From NCBI RefSeq assembly GCF_001625215.2, contig NC_030381.2, forward strand, positions 49,003,214-49,067,213: 64,000 nt of DNA. The letters are read 5' to 3'. Numbering within the stretch: the stretch's first letter is position 1; the number at the start of each line of letters is the position of its first letter. Source of the stretch: Daucus carota subsp. sativus (taxonomy: Eukaryota; Streptophyta; Magnoliopsida; Apiales; Apiaceae). Made by a program: the position numbers and the translations under genes. Below, in pieces: positions 1-12,145 of the stretch. The notes beneath the pieces are model-generated. The model had not been told where the DNA came from. It made no database searches and saw only the letters and a program-made list of their open reading frames with translations.

Positions 1-1435
1 GTCATAATTACCATCATTAAATGTTCTTTTGACTTGCATAAGTATCAGTGCATGTGTATATATACTAATTATATATCTATTTATAACTTATCTTTCAAAT
101 TTTATACTTATGATAAAATATTATTTTATTTCAAAAAATGTGGGGATTATAAGATAATTTTTTTACTAGATTTTAATCGAGTATAAAACAAATTTTAATT
201 GATCTCAACCCACAAATAATAACAAGCCACCCTGCATATACATTAATTTTTTAATTAAAACCAGCCTCCTAACTAAATCAGCCAATTTTATATTTAATAA
301 CAAATGTATGAATTTTTTATTATTTTAATATTATTAAATAATATAAATAATAAAAATATAATATGATACAAAAGTAAATGAAATATCAAGTTTTCTTGAT
401 AGATGTGAACATTTGAATTTTCTAATCAGTAATTAATACATTAACAATGGTACTAGTGCACTGTGCATGAAAACAAGATACAATAAATGTCCTAAACCTG
501 TGCCCTGAGGGCACAGGTTAGACAAACCCTTAAACTAATCCTGATTTACGAAGATCAGCTGGATGGTTAGTTTCAAGAAAATCACTTAACCTAGAATAAA
601 TAAATCAAGTGTCTAAAAAAATTTAGCCTTCTCTCTCTTCTTTTCATGATGGTCGTCGGGAAAGTTTCAAATCAGTTAATTTTGTAAATCCGTGCTTATC
701 TTTTCATAATACTCCTTGTCATATTTAATTTGGATGAATTTTGTTCCTAGTTTATTTAGACTTTCTTTATCCTCTCCTTGTGAAAACTTGACATGTTTCT
801 TTGGATTTTTAGTCTAATTCAACGTTCGAGATATTAGATCTCCTGGATTTTAAGATTTTGATTCGGTGACAGATGTTTGTATGAAATTATAGTTACAATT
901 GATAGTTCAAACGGGTTATAAAAAGAGTATATGTTTATATATTAGTTTTAACAAATAGTCTTGATTGTCTTTGCTTGAAGAATTAATCATTGATATGATT
1001 TATATTATATTTGTTAGACTCACTTATTTCTTAGATTCCGTGTAACTTTTTATTATTGAATTAATTTTATTGAAAATAAAAATCACATAACATGCCTCGT
1101 CAAAAATAGTCATCTGTACAGGATGTATCATGTATTTGCCTTTATCGAGGTCCAACCGAGATAGTCCAATATACTCCCTTACTCTCAATTTATTTGTCAT
1201 ATTTGATTTTCAGTGATCAAATTAACCAAATTTTAACTGTAATTTATATATATTAAATAATTAAATCGATCATGATGCAAAACTGACACAAAAGATTTCA
1301 AAAAAATTAAATCATCACTAAATTCTTTATAAATATCATAAAATCAATATGAATGCAAAAATAGAATAGAGCATTTTATAAGTTAATTTTTTTAAATATA
1401 TGTTTAAATCTCTTTATTTTTTAAAAAAGTAGAGA
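1..1435. other. AT-rich intergenic DNA, no gene seen
   Basis: No open frame or splice-flanked coding segment that I can support. The only structured item is a near-perfect inverted repeat at 497-517, with 10-base arms around one central base; its GTGCCC/GGGCAC core resembles the terminal repeat of the MITE at 55832-56005. A sequence resembling a Stowaway terminus (CTCCCTTA) occurs near 1173 without a matching second end. Confidence 0.6.
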
Positions 1436-3955
1436 ATTCTAAAACCGACAAAAAAAGTTACAATCATGTAACCGACGCTTCTTTCTAACGCGTTAAAAAT
1501 ATAAACACAATATAAATACACGTATCTTGCGCTTTAGTGCGTGTTATTAATCATTTACCAAAATTTAATTATAATAATTTAAGATTGCATCGATCGATCA
1601 GAGACACAAAATAAAGTTTAGAAATTGTAAAATAAATGTGAAAACTATAGTTACGAAAAGATTAAAATTTGTTGAATTAATCTCGATAAATGTATACAAG
1701 ATTATTAACAAATATTTTCGCTTAAAAATTAAATATAGTTATTGATAATTCAGGAAAAATAATCTTAAAACCGACAAAAAAAGTTACAATCATTTAACCG
1801 ACGTTTCTTATTAACGCGTTAAAAATAAAAAGATAATATACATATGTGTATCTGGCGCGTTAACGCGTACATAAATCGTGCTATTAATCATTTAACATAA
1901 TTTGAAGACAATCAATTGAGATTGTATGATCGATCATATACACAAAATAAAGTTCAAAAATGGTAAAAAAAGAAGAAGTGAAAACTACAATTATGAAAAG
2001 ATTAAAATTTGTTGAATTAATCACGATAAATGTATATAAGATTACAATTAAATTTACCAAAAATTAATTATAATAATTTGATATTGCATCGATCGATCAG
2101 AGACACAAAATAAAGTATAAAAAATATAAAATAAATGTGAAAACTACGGTTACGAAAAGATTAAATTTTGTTGAATTAATCATGATACAAAAAAAATTAT
2201 TAACAAATATTTTCGCTTCAAAGTTAAATATAGTTATTGATAATTCAGGAAATATAATTCTAAAACCGACAAAAAAAAATTACAATCATGTAACCGATGT
2301 TTCTTAGTAACGCGTTAAAAATATAAATATAATATACATATGTGTATCTGGTGCGTTAGCGCGTACATCAATAAAACGCGTTAAATCGTGCTATTAATCA
2401 TTTAACAGAATTTTAAGACAATCAATTGAGATTGTATGATCGATCAGATACATGAAATAAAGTTCAAAAAATTGGAAAAAAAATGTGAAAACTACAATTA
2501 AAAAAAGATTAAAATTTGTTGAATTAATCTCGATAGATGTATATCATATTATATTTAAATTTACCAAAATTTAATTATAGTAATTTGAGATTGCATCGAT
2601 CGATCAGAGACACAAAATAAAGTATAAAAAATATAAAATAAATGTGAAAATTACAGTTACGAAAAGATTAAAATTTGTTGAATTAATCTCGATAAATATA
2701 TTCAAAATTATTAACAAATAATTTCGCTAAAAAATTAAATATAATTATTGATAATTCAGGAAAGATAATTCTAAACCCGACAAAAAAAGTTACAATCATG
2801 TAACCGGTGTTTCTTAGTAACGCGTTAAAAATATAAATATAATATACATATGCGTATCTGGCGCGTTAGCGCGTACATCAATAAAGCGCGTTAAATCGTG
2901 CAATTAATCATTTAACATAATTTTAAGACAATCAATTGAGATTGAATGATCGATCAGATACACGAAATAAAATTCAAAAAATGTAAAAAAAATTTGAAAA
3001 CTACAATTAAGAAAAGTTTAAAATTTGTTGAATTAATCTTGATAAATGTATATAAAATTATAATTAAATTTACCAAAATTTAATTATAATAATTTGAGAT
3101 TGCATCGATCGATCAGAGACACAAAATAAAGTTTAAAAAATATAAAATAAATGTGAAAACTACAGTTACGAAAAGATTAAAGTTTGTTGAATTAATCTCG
3201 ATAAATATATACAAAATTATTAACAAATATTTTCGCTTAAAAATTAAATATAGTTATTGACAATTCAGGAAAAATAATTTTTAAACCCGACAAAAAAAGT
3301 TACAATTATGTAACCGATGTTTCTTATTAAGACGTTAAAAATATAAATATAATCTACATATGCATATCTGGCGCGTCAGCGCATACATCAATCAAGCGCG
3401 TTAAATCGTGCTATCATCTAACATAATTTTAAGACAATCAATTGAGATTGTATGATCGATCAAATAAAGTTCAAAAAATGGAAAAAAAATGTGAAAACTA
3501 CAATTATGAAAATATTAAAATTTGTTGGATTAATCTCGATAATTGTATATAAAATTGTTAATAAATTTTTTGTTTAAAAATTAAATATATTTATTGACCG
3601 TTTAGGAATGATAATATGAAAATTGCCGAAAAAGTTACAGTCATGTAACCGATGCTTCTTATTAACGCGTTAAATATATAAAAGTAATATATATACGTAT
3701 CAAGCGCGTTAGCGCGTGCATTAATCAAGCGCGTTAAATCGTATTATCGATCATTTAACATAATTTTAATATAATTATTTAAGATTGGATCTATCGATCA
3801 GAGATATTAAATAAAATTAAAAAAATTCAAATGTGAAAATTATAATCGTAAAAAGATTAAAATTGGTTGAAATAATCTGAATAAATATATACAAAATTAT
3901 TAATAAATAATTTCGCTTAAAATTGAATAAAGAAGTTAATAATTTAGGAAAGGGT
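1436..3955. repeat. Satellite-like tandem array, ~500 bp higher-order unit
   Basis: A block centred on ACCGACAAAAAAAGTTACAA, followed by a GTAACCGATG box and an ACGCGTTAAAAAT box, recurs at about 1441, 1769, 2262, 2773, 3285 and (degenerate) 3620. A second box, GCATCGATCGATCAGAGACA, recurs at about 1585, 2083, 2592 and 3099. Most steps are close to 500-512 bp; the first and last are ~330 bp, which suggests a composite unit with a shorter subunit lost or added at the edges. CG dinucleotides are concentrated in GCGCGTTAGCGCG palindromes inside an otherwise AT-rich unit. Nothing in it looks protein coding. The array stops about 400 bp before the trihelix start codon. Confidence 0.85.
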
Positions 3956-4247
3956 AACAGGCCTTTCTTTTTATTTCATTTTCTTCACGCCATATAATGA
4001 TCGTCTCGTTAAAATCGAAAACCAAAAAGTCCGTTTAACTTAGAAACTAGCAGTCCGATTTATCTGACATTACAGTACGCCTATCGAAATCGCCTCTCTA
4101 TGCCCGCCCAGTCTCGCGCGTGATCACGCGCTCACCCCCGGCAAACGCACCGTTCGCAACGACAATTAGCGTTACTGACCCCCACGCCCACGCACCCACA
4201 CATGCGTCCCACGCGTCTCTCCTCGCCAACCGGCGGTTCGCCGCACC

Positions 4248-4372
4248 TTTATATCATATATTTACACACAAAACACAGATGTATAGAGACAAATCCTCGG
4301 CGATTGCGATCGACGATTTAACATCTCTCTCTCTCAAAACAAGATCTCATCTTTCTCTCTCTACCTGTTACC
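4248..4372 (+). promoter_or_regulatory. TATA-like box and CT-rich 5' leader of the trihelix gene
   Basis: A TTTATAT motif at 4248-4254 is followed by a leader with CTCTCTCTCTC and TCTTTCTCTCTCT runs (about 4326-4364), a common plant 5' UTR composition. The stretch 4070-4250 is locally GC-rich and separates the satellite array from the gene. The start codon context is ACCATGG. Confidence 0.5.
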
Positions 4373-5383
4373 ATGGGTGATTTTTCTGCTCCGATGAAAT
4401 CCTCGCCGGCGTTTAACGCTGCGCCGCCGCGAGCGACGGCGTTTCGGGAGGACTGCTGGACAGAGGAGGCCACGGCGACGCTTGTCAACGTTTGGGGCCG
4501 GCGCTATCTTGAAACGAATCGCGGGAGTCTCCGGTGTGAGGACTGGAATCAGGTGGCTCTAGCCGTTAATGAACGGCACGGTGCGACACAGAAGCAGGTG
4601 CGGACTGATGTTCAGTGTAAAAACCGGATCGATACGATTAAGAAGAGATTCAAGGCGGAGAAGGCTAGGGTTTGCGCGTCCGGAGGGGCTTACGTCAGCA
4701 CCTGGAGGTTTTATGATCAATTGGATATGTTGATTGGACAGGATAAGGTGGAGGCGAGGAAAACGCCTCCTGCAGGCAGTAGTTGGAGGGGGGAGGCGTT
4801 CCCTAGGGGAACGCGGAGTGGAATTGGTGGGGGGTTTGGGACGGGAACCCGGTCCCGAACCCCTCCAATGGCAATTGCGTTGCGGAGGGAGGCAAAGCAA
4901 TTGCCTGAAGCGGTGGCTGTTACTCCGCTTAAGAGGAGTGGGGGTATGGATGATTCGTTCTTTAGGCGGAATTATTCTGCGATGGCTGCTGCTGCTGCGA
5001 AAGAGGAGGCGTATGATGAGGATGATGAGAGTGAGGATGAGGAGCAGAGCGAGGAGGAGAGAAGGTATGCGAAAAGAAGGGGGAAGGAAGTGGCTGTGGA
5101 TGTTGAGGAGAGAGGGGGTGTTGAACTGCAAATGAAGGAGGGTACTAAGATGATAGCTATGGCAATTCACCATTTTGCGGAAACCTATGAGAAAGTTGAA
5201 ATGGAGAAGCTTAGGTATGTGAAGGAAGTCGAGGTTAAAAGGATTGATGCTGGAAAGGAAGTGGAGTTGAAAAGGATGGAGCTGATGATGAGCACACAGG
5301 TTCAGTTTGAGAAGATGAAGCGTAAGGAAGTGAAGAAGAAGTCGTCAGGACTGGATGGTGAGCATTCTTTTCTGCTGTTCTAG
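4373..5383 (+). CDS. Trihelix (GT/SIP1-clade, ASIL-like) transcription factor
   Basis: Predicted 336-residue nuclear DNA-binding protein. Residues ~24-122 form a Myb/SANT-like trihelix domain: tryptophans in DCWTEEAT, VNVWGRRY and EDWNQVA, the helix QCKNRIDTIKKRFKAEK, and the closing STWRFYDQLDMLIG. A strongly acidic stretch follows (~213-229), then a basic segment and a long charged helical C-terminus (~255-328) that probably forms a coiled coil. This order matches the SIP1/ASIL clade, whose known members act as repressors in seed maturation; that role is inferred from the family. The start is the first ATG after the CT-rich leader. The last residues (EHSFLLF) look like intron read-through: a GGTGAGC donor lies at 5357/5358, and an acceptor at ~6738 would replace them with a few residues and a stop, so the true 3' end is uncertain. 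Confidence 0.9.
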   Translation: MGDFSAPMKSSPAFNAAPPRATAFREDCWTEEATATLVNVWGRRYLETNRGSLRCEDWNQVALAVNERHGATQKQVRTDVQCKNRIDTIKKRFKAEKARVCASGGAYVSTWRFYDQLDMLIGQDKVEARKTPPAGSSWRGEAFPRGTRSGIGGGFGTGTRSRTPPMAIALRREAKQLPEAVAVTPLKRSGGMDDSFFRRNYSAMAAAAAKEEAYDEDDESEDEEQSEEERRYAKRRGKEVAVDVEERGGVELQMKEGTKMIAMAIHHFAETYEKVEMEKLRYVKEVEVKRIDAGKEVELKRMELMMSTQVQFEKMKRKEVKKKSSGLDGEHSFLLF

Positions 5384-8300
5384 TTTTACTTTGTGTCACA
5401 CTGTAATTGGTGGTATCAAAGTTGGTGCTTTAGATTGAGATTAAATTTTTTATTATGAACTGAGAATTTGAGCTTTAGCATTAATATTAATCTGTGCAAA
5501 TTGAAAGTGTCTCACTTCTAGTAAATTTTATGAATCAATTGTTGGTTTGCTTGCCTAATTGTAATTGTGAAGCAGTTTGCTTGTTTGAATGGAATGATAT
5601 TTGGCACATCGTATCCTTGCTGCAAGTAAACATGTCTTCGGGTTTGTGGAAATTTAGAATAGTTTTAATTATTTTGTTATGTGTTAGCGTTTATCTTGAG
5701 GAATTTATCCCATATTTTTTGTGTATGTGTGTTTCTAGTTGTTTATAAACATATTTTAAGCTGTTGGCAGCTGTCTTGTAAATCATCTATTTTCTTTGAC
5801 TTCCGAGTTTTACCTGACTTTAATGAAAACTTGCTTGTTTTATGATTTTAATCATTTATCATCCAGTATCGTTTTCAGGTTGTTTTACTTGTAGTTTTAT
5901 TGAAAATGGTTTTCCTCTGTAATGTTAATCCTTACTAGCACTTAAGAAGCATGATGATAGCACTAAGGCAACTCGTCTAGTCTCTACTTGTTGGTTTAAT
6001 TGTGTGTTGATGTAGAGTCAGCCATGGGATTATTTGAAGGGATAATTTGTGGTTTAAATGATTAAAATTATAAACAGGGAAAGGATTATAGTACTTGCAA
6101 ATAAGCATACCCTTGTTTGTGTTCTCGAAGGGGTTTGTATAGTTGATTCTTTGTCTTTAAAACTCTGTTCTACTTTTCTGTTTTATCTTTTTTACCTGTT
6201 ATGAAGAACTGTTTCCTTGCTTAATGTTCCTCTCTGTGTCAGTACTGGTCTTTATATGTTGCTGGTTTTAAGGATGTTTTGTTCTAGAGAATCATAAATC
6301 AATAGAACTCCGAAAGAGCAGGTCATACTTTAGGATGGGGGCAGGGGCTCTGATATTCTGTGTGTAATCTGCCTATCTGTGACGTCATTTTTTGGTACCA
6401 ATTACAAAAGAGTCAGTTTCAGTGGCAATTGTTTGTAAATACTACCCTGGTATTGTTATGTAGTGGGTTGTCTAGTGTTTGCGGTTGTATAATTATCCAC
6501 TTCAATCTAGCCAGTTACGATTTTAATTCCATCTGTTTCACTTGATAATTCCATCTGTTTCACTTGATCAGTTAGCTGGTTAGAGTATTTGAAATACTTG
6601 GTAAATTACAACTTTGCTTGTCATTTTTTTTATGCTCATGTTCAAATTGTGTGATTACACGATTCTATTGGACAGCTCTTTATTTTGACAATCTTTTTGA
6701 TACATCTTTTAAGTATTTTATCCGGTATTGTTTTGTAGATCTTTGCAGCTCGTAATTGGGAGGGTCTTTGCTTGATGCACTTGCACTAATGGAGGAAGCT
6801 TGATGAGGATGGTGTTTAGTAGCATCGAGCCTAGGAAGTCGAGTAGGTTGTTTAGTTTTCGTATATTATAATACATTTTAGTAGTGATTGCTGTTCAAAA
6901 TTAAAGTATATTTAACTGCGGTGACTCCATTTGGGAGAGTAGAGAAGTCCTTGATTTTAACAGCAAATTATGCACACCGCTGACCAGAGAGTTTTGCGGT
7001 TTAATTTCTTAGATTATACAAATGACTTATCTGTTGAACTACATGTTACTTTCTTTGCATCAAATTATAATTTAACTGCTGTGCTCTGTCAGTTTTAATA
7101 ATGATGCATCTCTGTTTTTCGTTAGTAGGAAATAATTCTGCATTTTTTTTATTTACAAATATGGAAAACTGGATTATGAAAATTTTGCTTTCTTGATGTT
7201 GTCAATGGAGTTGCTCGTTGTTAAACTTTTAAAAAATTGCATTAAAACCAAATACACCAAATGTTTTGCTTTCTTGAGGGTGTTCTGAACTTCTGATTGT
7301 ATTGTTGTTTCCATGAAACTTGCCTTAAAGTGGATAAATATTACTATTGTTATTTTTTACATGGTATGTAAATTGTATGCATATATGTACATTTTGTGTG
7401 AAACCTTAGGAAGTGGATATTTAACTATCATGAAATGAATATTTACCTTGTATTAGAGGAATTTCCTAAAAAACAATTTGAGCAACTCCACTGCGCTCAT
7501 CTTTATCCTGTTTTTGGTAAAATTGTGAGCTAGATAAGTAGATAGCTAGGATCTCTGTCTAACCGTCTTAGCTGGCTTGAAAATCTTACTCAGATCTGCT
7601 GTTTTTGAATATCCTGTATTTAGAGCTGATCTGATGTATAAGATCCACTGTTTAAGTAGACTGATATTAGCATGCACATAGTTTAGAAAATTGTCTAAAG
7701 TGAAATGCTGAGTTTACAATATTTGTGTAACCTGAGCTTACCAAGTGAGGGAAGCCACCTGTTCTATTGATCCGGTGTTTATGTTATTTGCAGCATATGT
7801 TGTAGCTTCCTGTGTTCTGGGAAATGCGGTGGCTTTTTCAATGTCACGCCATATCCAAAACCCAACATACATAGTGATGATGTTATGCTTCTTGTATTTT
7901 CGTAATTGCTTCTTTGTTACTAGTTTCTCTATTCTGCAAATGTCTAGGTGTTATAGATTTTTAAATATACTTGTGAAATGGATCTGGATGACTTTAATCT
8001 AGAGTCAACCTTTCCATGCTTATTATCCGGGGAGAAAAAATATACTTGGTTTATATATTGATATGAGATGCCTGCAATCTCTTTCCTCAGTCACAAGTCA
8101 GTAGTCACTTTATCCTGCTCCCCGTCAAGATTTTAGATAGAAATTATGTTTGCCCGGAATGTACTAAGATTGTGTTCGGAACATGTATTTTATATGAAAT
8201 GTTGAATTTTAAATTACATGATTTGAATTGTCATTTTAAATTCTCAAGTTTATACTAGTATTTGAGTGTTTTGGAGGATTCTCATTTGAAATCCCGATCA

Positions 8301-8505
8301 GTTTTATGTTTATCCAAACATGTCATTTTATCAAATCCATATTTTCAAATGAAATCTGTTACGGGATATGTTTGGTTTGAATTACTGCATAAACGTATTC
8401 TCTGTGCCAACATGTTGACATATAGGCCGAGTTCTTTCTCGCAGTAGTAGCGGACTTTTGCAAGCATTAACTCACAGCTGGCTATATGATTAAACACGAT
8501 ACTTA
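5384..8505. other. Non-coding: probable 3' UTR/intron of the trihelix gene, then intergenic
   Basis: The plus strand is T-rich from 5384 to about 6740, as expected for a plant intron on that strand, and TTTTGTAG at ~6733-6738 would be a plausible acceptor. No recognisable protein segment follows. At about 8170-8360 there is a degenerate copy of a MITE (TTTCAAATGAAAT repeats) related to the one at 15979-16164. Confidence 0.45.
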
Positions 8506-8750
8506 GGGACCGTTTGGGTGAGCTTAAAATAAGTGCTTATTGCTTAAAATAAAAAAGTGAAGTAGAAGTTAAAAGCAAATTAAGATTTATAAGTGATAAA
8601 AGTGTTTGGAAAATAAGTAGAAGCCGTGATACAAAAGCTAGCAATCGTAGATTTTTTTAAGTACTTCTTGACTTCTTACACAACCGGTACAAATAAGTGC
8701 TTCTAACTTATATTTCAGAATCCGGGCTTATAAGCCCGTGCCAAACACCC
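8506..8750. mobile_element. hAT-like MITE, copy 1
   Basis: Starts GGGACCGTTTGGGTGAGCTT and ends CCAAACACCC, so the ends form an imperfect terminal inverted repeat. The interior (AAGTGCTTCTT, GTGAAGTAGAAGTTA, AAGTGTTTGG) is shared with copies at 9785, 20791, 24525 and 27480. It is non-coding. ACTTA flanks both ends, but other copies do not give a clean target duplication, so family assignment rests on terminus style. Confidence 0.75.
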
Positions 8751-8758
8751 ACTTAGTT

Positions 8759-8828
8759 TCTCCTCATGTCTGATCTATGCTCATCAGCAGCTGTCTCCTC
8801 ATGTCTGATCTATGCTCATCAGCAGCTG
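8759..8828. repeat. Perfect 35-bp direct tandem duplication
   Basis: The 35-base unit beginning TCTCCTCATGTCTGATC and ending CATCAGCAGCTG occurs twice, back to back (8759-8793 and 8794-8828), with no differences that I can see, so the duplication is recent. It lies just after the hAT-like MITE and about 240 bp from the possible orphan exon on the minus strand. Neither strand is open across both copies. Confidence 0.85.
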
Positions 8829-9066
8829 CTAAAATGATCTGCATCTGGATCTGGTTCTGGACTTGATGAAATATACAGTTTAGCTTGAACTAACAATGAA
8901 TATACACATTGGTACTTAATACTAGCATCTAATATATGATTAACACAGAGCTACATGCAAATTAAAGATCACAAGAAGCAAATTTTGGAAGCTGGTTCCA
9001 TCATATACATATATATATCGGATTGTACTAAACATTATTTGGAAAAGTAGCTAGCCTAGCTAGACT

Positions 9067-9183
9067 CTAATAAGTTGAATCTATATGATCAGCTACTGAG
9101 GGAAATGGAATAAAGCATTTGCGAAGCAGTGATCTATTTCCTTGACACTTGGTGTCCATTTGAACCAAAGCTGCATAGTACAC
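9067..9183 (-). CDS. Possible orphan terminal exon, product not recognised
   Basis: On the minus strand a good acceptor (TGTTTTGGCAG) is followed by 38 open codons and a TAG stop. The peptide begins VYYAALVQMDTK and ends FPSVADHIDSTY, with a composition unlike random AT-rich frames (Cys, Trp-free, mixed polar and hydrophobic). I do not recognise the family. No matching upstream exon is visible to the right before the Mutator-like element at 9594, so it may be the 3' remnant of a gene cut off by insertions, or a chance frame. Its reading frame extends cleanly only in this phase. Confidence 0.3.
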   Translation of the reverse strand: MYYAALVQMDTKCQGNRSLLRKCFIPFPSVADHIDSTY

Positions 9184-9593
9184 CTGCCAAAACATTTCAC
9201 AACAACAGAAAAAGATTAATTTCAGTCTATTTATGATAAGATTGGCAGCTAGCTATGCACAATATCTTGAGATGAAAACGGGAAAAGAATGTGTGATATG
9301 ATGTGTTCAGAGTGCACCATTAAAGGGATGAAAGACTAGTGGAAATAGATGCTGTCTGAAACGTGAATTGATGTAAATGTATGTCTACGCTCAACACCTT
9401 TAACTGGGGGAAAAGACTACATTGTGAAATTATAAATTCAGTTGTCTTCTCAATCGCATACTCCCTCGGTCCCCTGCATTACTCATGTTGGGACGGAAGA
9501 CGTACATGCATTTTATTTTATATTGGGATGAAACGCTCGACATGTATTTCATTTTAAAACTCGTGTAAAATATGGTTTCATTCACAAAATATA

Positions 9594-11071
9594 GAGTAAA
9601 TCACACTTTGCACCACTATCATTGGGTCGTTTTGCGATCTGGTCTCATTGTTTAAAACTTTGCAGGTTGCACTAATAAGTTTTTAATTTGTAACGCTTTG
9701 CACCAACTTAACGCTTTCCATCCAAACTACCGTTAAGTCTAACAGAAGGGAGGGGTAGTTTAGGAAAAATCTGCATGAGATTTAGGGGCCGTTTGGGTGA
9801 GCTTAAAATAAGTGCTTCTTGCTTAAAATAAAAAAGTGAAGTAGAAGTTAGAAGTTAGTTAAGGCTTATAAGTGATAAAAGTGTTTGGGAAAAAAGTAGA
9901 AGTCGTGAAACAAAAGTTAGGAATCGTAGCTTTTTATAAGTGCTTCTCGACTTTTTACACAAACGGTACGAATAAGTGCTTCTAACTTAAAAGTCCAGAA
10001 GCGGGGTTTAAAAGCCCCGCCAAACACCCACTTAATTAAAAGCAGGTTTAACGGGAAAAAAAAATCTGTTTTAACGAAAAATAAAATAAATATTAAAACA
10101 TATTTTATAAAATAACAAATAAATATTATAAATCACTACAAAGGATTTTAAGAATTTTATAAATTCTATTTTAATATTTATTTTATTTTGAATATAGAGA
10201 TATGTAAGAATAATATGTGATTTTGCCGTTAAAATAGACTTTGAACATTTAATATTTAAATATATTTGATAATTTTTTGCTATTTTAATATTTAATATTT
10301 AAAAATAACAAATCGGGCCAGTGTACGATTAAGTTATAATAAGTATCAGAATTCAGAAGATAGGCTCTAAGTTTGTAATAACAGTGATGTATTATCTTTT
10401 GGTTCTTACTTTTCTTCATATTAACTCAAACCGCATAGGTTGAATTTATAGATCACAGTTCCTTGGAAGCTCCTCCTTTTCTTTTTTCTACTTGTCAAAA
10501 ACTGGGTTTTAGGCTACTGGTGTTATAATTTTGATTTAACATTTGTTGATATTTGGACACTTTTGTAGCAAAAAATTATCAAATATATTTAAATAGTTAG
10601 CGAAAATTGTGCTTTAAAGTAAAGTTAAAGAAGAATTATCAAATATATTTAAATATTAAATGTTCAAAGTCTATTTTAACGAAAAAAACAAATATTATTC
10701 TTACATATCTCTATATTCAAAATAAAATAAATATTAAAATATATTTTATAAAATTCTTAAACTTCTTTGCAGTGATTTATATGTTTTAATTCTTAAACTT
10801 CTTTAAAATATTATTCTTAAATATGTTTTAATATTTATTTTATTTGTCGTTAAAACAGATTTTTTTTCGTTAAACCTGCTTTTAATTAAACCCCATTTTT
10901 CCCAAACTACCCCTCCATTCTGTTAGACTTAACGGTGGATTGGATGGAAAGTGTTAAGTTGATGCAAAGCGTTACAGATTAAAAATTTATAAGTGCAACC
11001 TGCAAAGTTTTAAACAATGAAACCAAATTGCAAAACGACCCAAAGATAGGGGTGCAAAGTGTGATTTACTC
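9594..11071. mobile_element. Mutator-like foldback MITE with 9-bp target duplication
   Basis: The ends are inverted copies over about 170-180 bp (GAGTAAATCACACTTTGCACC at the left, the reverse complement at the right, roughly 90% alike). Further inside, a second inverted pair (~10060-10310 against ~10560-10860) makes the element largely a giant palindrome. The flanks are identical 9-mers, CAAAATATA at 9585-9593 and 11072-11080, the size made by Mutator-like transposases. There is no transposase frame; the short frame at 10607 is in the AT-rich arm and is not coding. A hAT-like MITE sits inside the left arm (9785-10029). Confidence 0.85.
9785..10029. mobile_element. hAT-like MITE, copy 2, nested in the Mutator-like element
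   Basis: Begins GGGGCCGTTTGGGTGAGCTT and ends CCAAACACCC, close to the copy at 8506. It interrupts the left arm of the 9594-11071 foldback element; the right arm has no counterpart, so this insertion is younger than the host element. Confidence 0.8.
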
Positions 11072-11080
11072 CAAAATATA

Positions 11081-12103
11081 TTAATAAATACAAAGTTAAA
11101 CATCAAACAAATTAGCCTGCTTAAGAAAATATATATCGATTTGACATTAAAATCATCTTAAATAAAATTAAAGTAAATTATCATATATGTAATGGAATTA
11201 TAAACCCTAGTGATAAACTCGTCATTTTTGAATAAAATTCATCCAGAGTTTATGCAATCTCTTACATACTCCTATCCACGTGACTTGCATATTATTTTTG
11301 GCACGCACGATGGGTCCAAGCTTAAGGTATTCTTACATGATTTTCTTGTCGAAACATGCAAGCAAACTTTCTAGTTCTCTCGGTAAGTATCGACTAGGAT
11401 AGTTGTGAGAACGCATTAATACTCAGTTCTCCGCAAGAAGACAGGTATTTCCAACTCAAACCCCACGACTCAATTGACTCATTGTTCACACACACATATT
11501 ATATCGGTTCATGTTGAACTGATAAATGGCAACCGTGATTTAGCGAAAAAATGGCAACCGAAATAATCAATTCGATCACTCAGAGCTCAAAAGTCAATAT
11601 ATATAATTTTAATAACACTGTAGCAATTTAGCAAAAAAAATAAATAAAAAATAACACTGTAGCATGAATAGCCTAACTACACACTCACAAAATTCAAGGG
11701 TGTTTATTGCTTCACGGGTCTTGGTGGTATGTGCTTAGATAAATGTTTTGATGTTTATAACTTGGCGGTATAAAAATTATTAATATAATAATAAATTATA
11801 TAAATTATCTTTCAGAATAGTCATCTACATATTTGTAAAATTAAATTTTAAAAATTAATAAATCACTAAAAATCAGGATTTTCAACATCTCAGATATTGA
11901 CTTATAAGTCGAAAATTACTTATAAATTTGTTACACAAACGAAACAAATAAACTGCTTATTATTTATAAAGCCAGAAGCTGGTTTTATAAGTCAAGCCAA
12001 ACAACCCCTTATTCTTTTAAGCAGAAGACTCACACGAGAAATCTAAATACTAAAGATCAGGCTATAGTCTCATTTGATTATATTATTTGTTAGAAATAAA
12101 TTA

Positions 12104-12145
<42 letters not shown>

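Noticed and set aside
1436-3955. Regularly spaced repeats considered as a CRISPR-like array
   Set aside because: Units are ~500 bp of near-identical sequence without short unique spacers, in a plant genome; it is a satellite-type tandem repeat.
4559-5173. Long minus-strand open frame (204 codons) opposite the trihelix gene
   Set aside because: It is a shadow of the GC-rich coding strand: Leu/Ser/His/Arg-rich without domains, and has no promoter or splice support.
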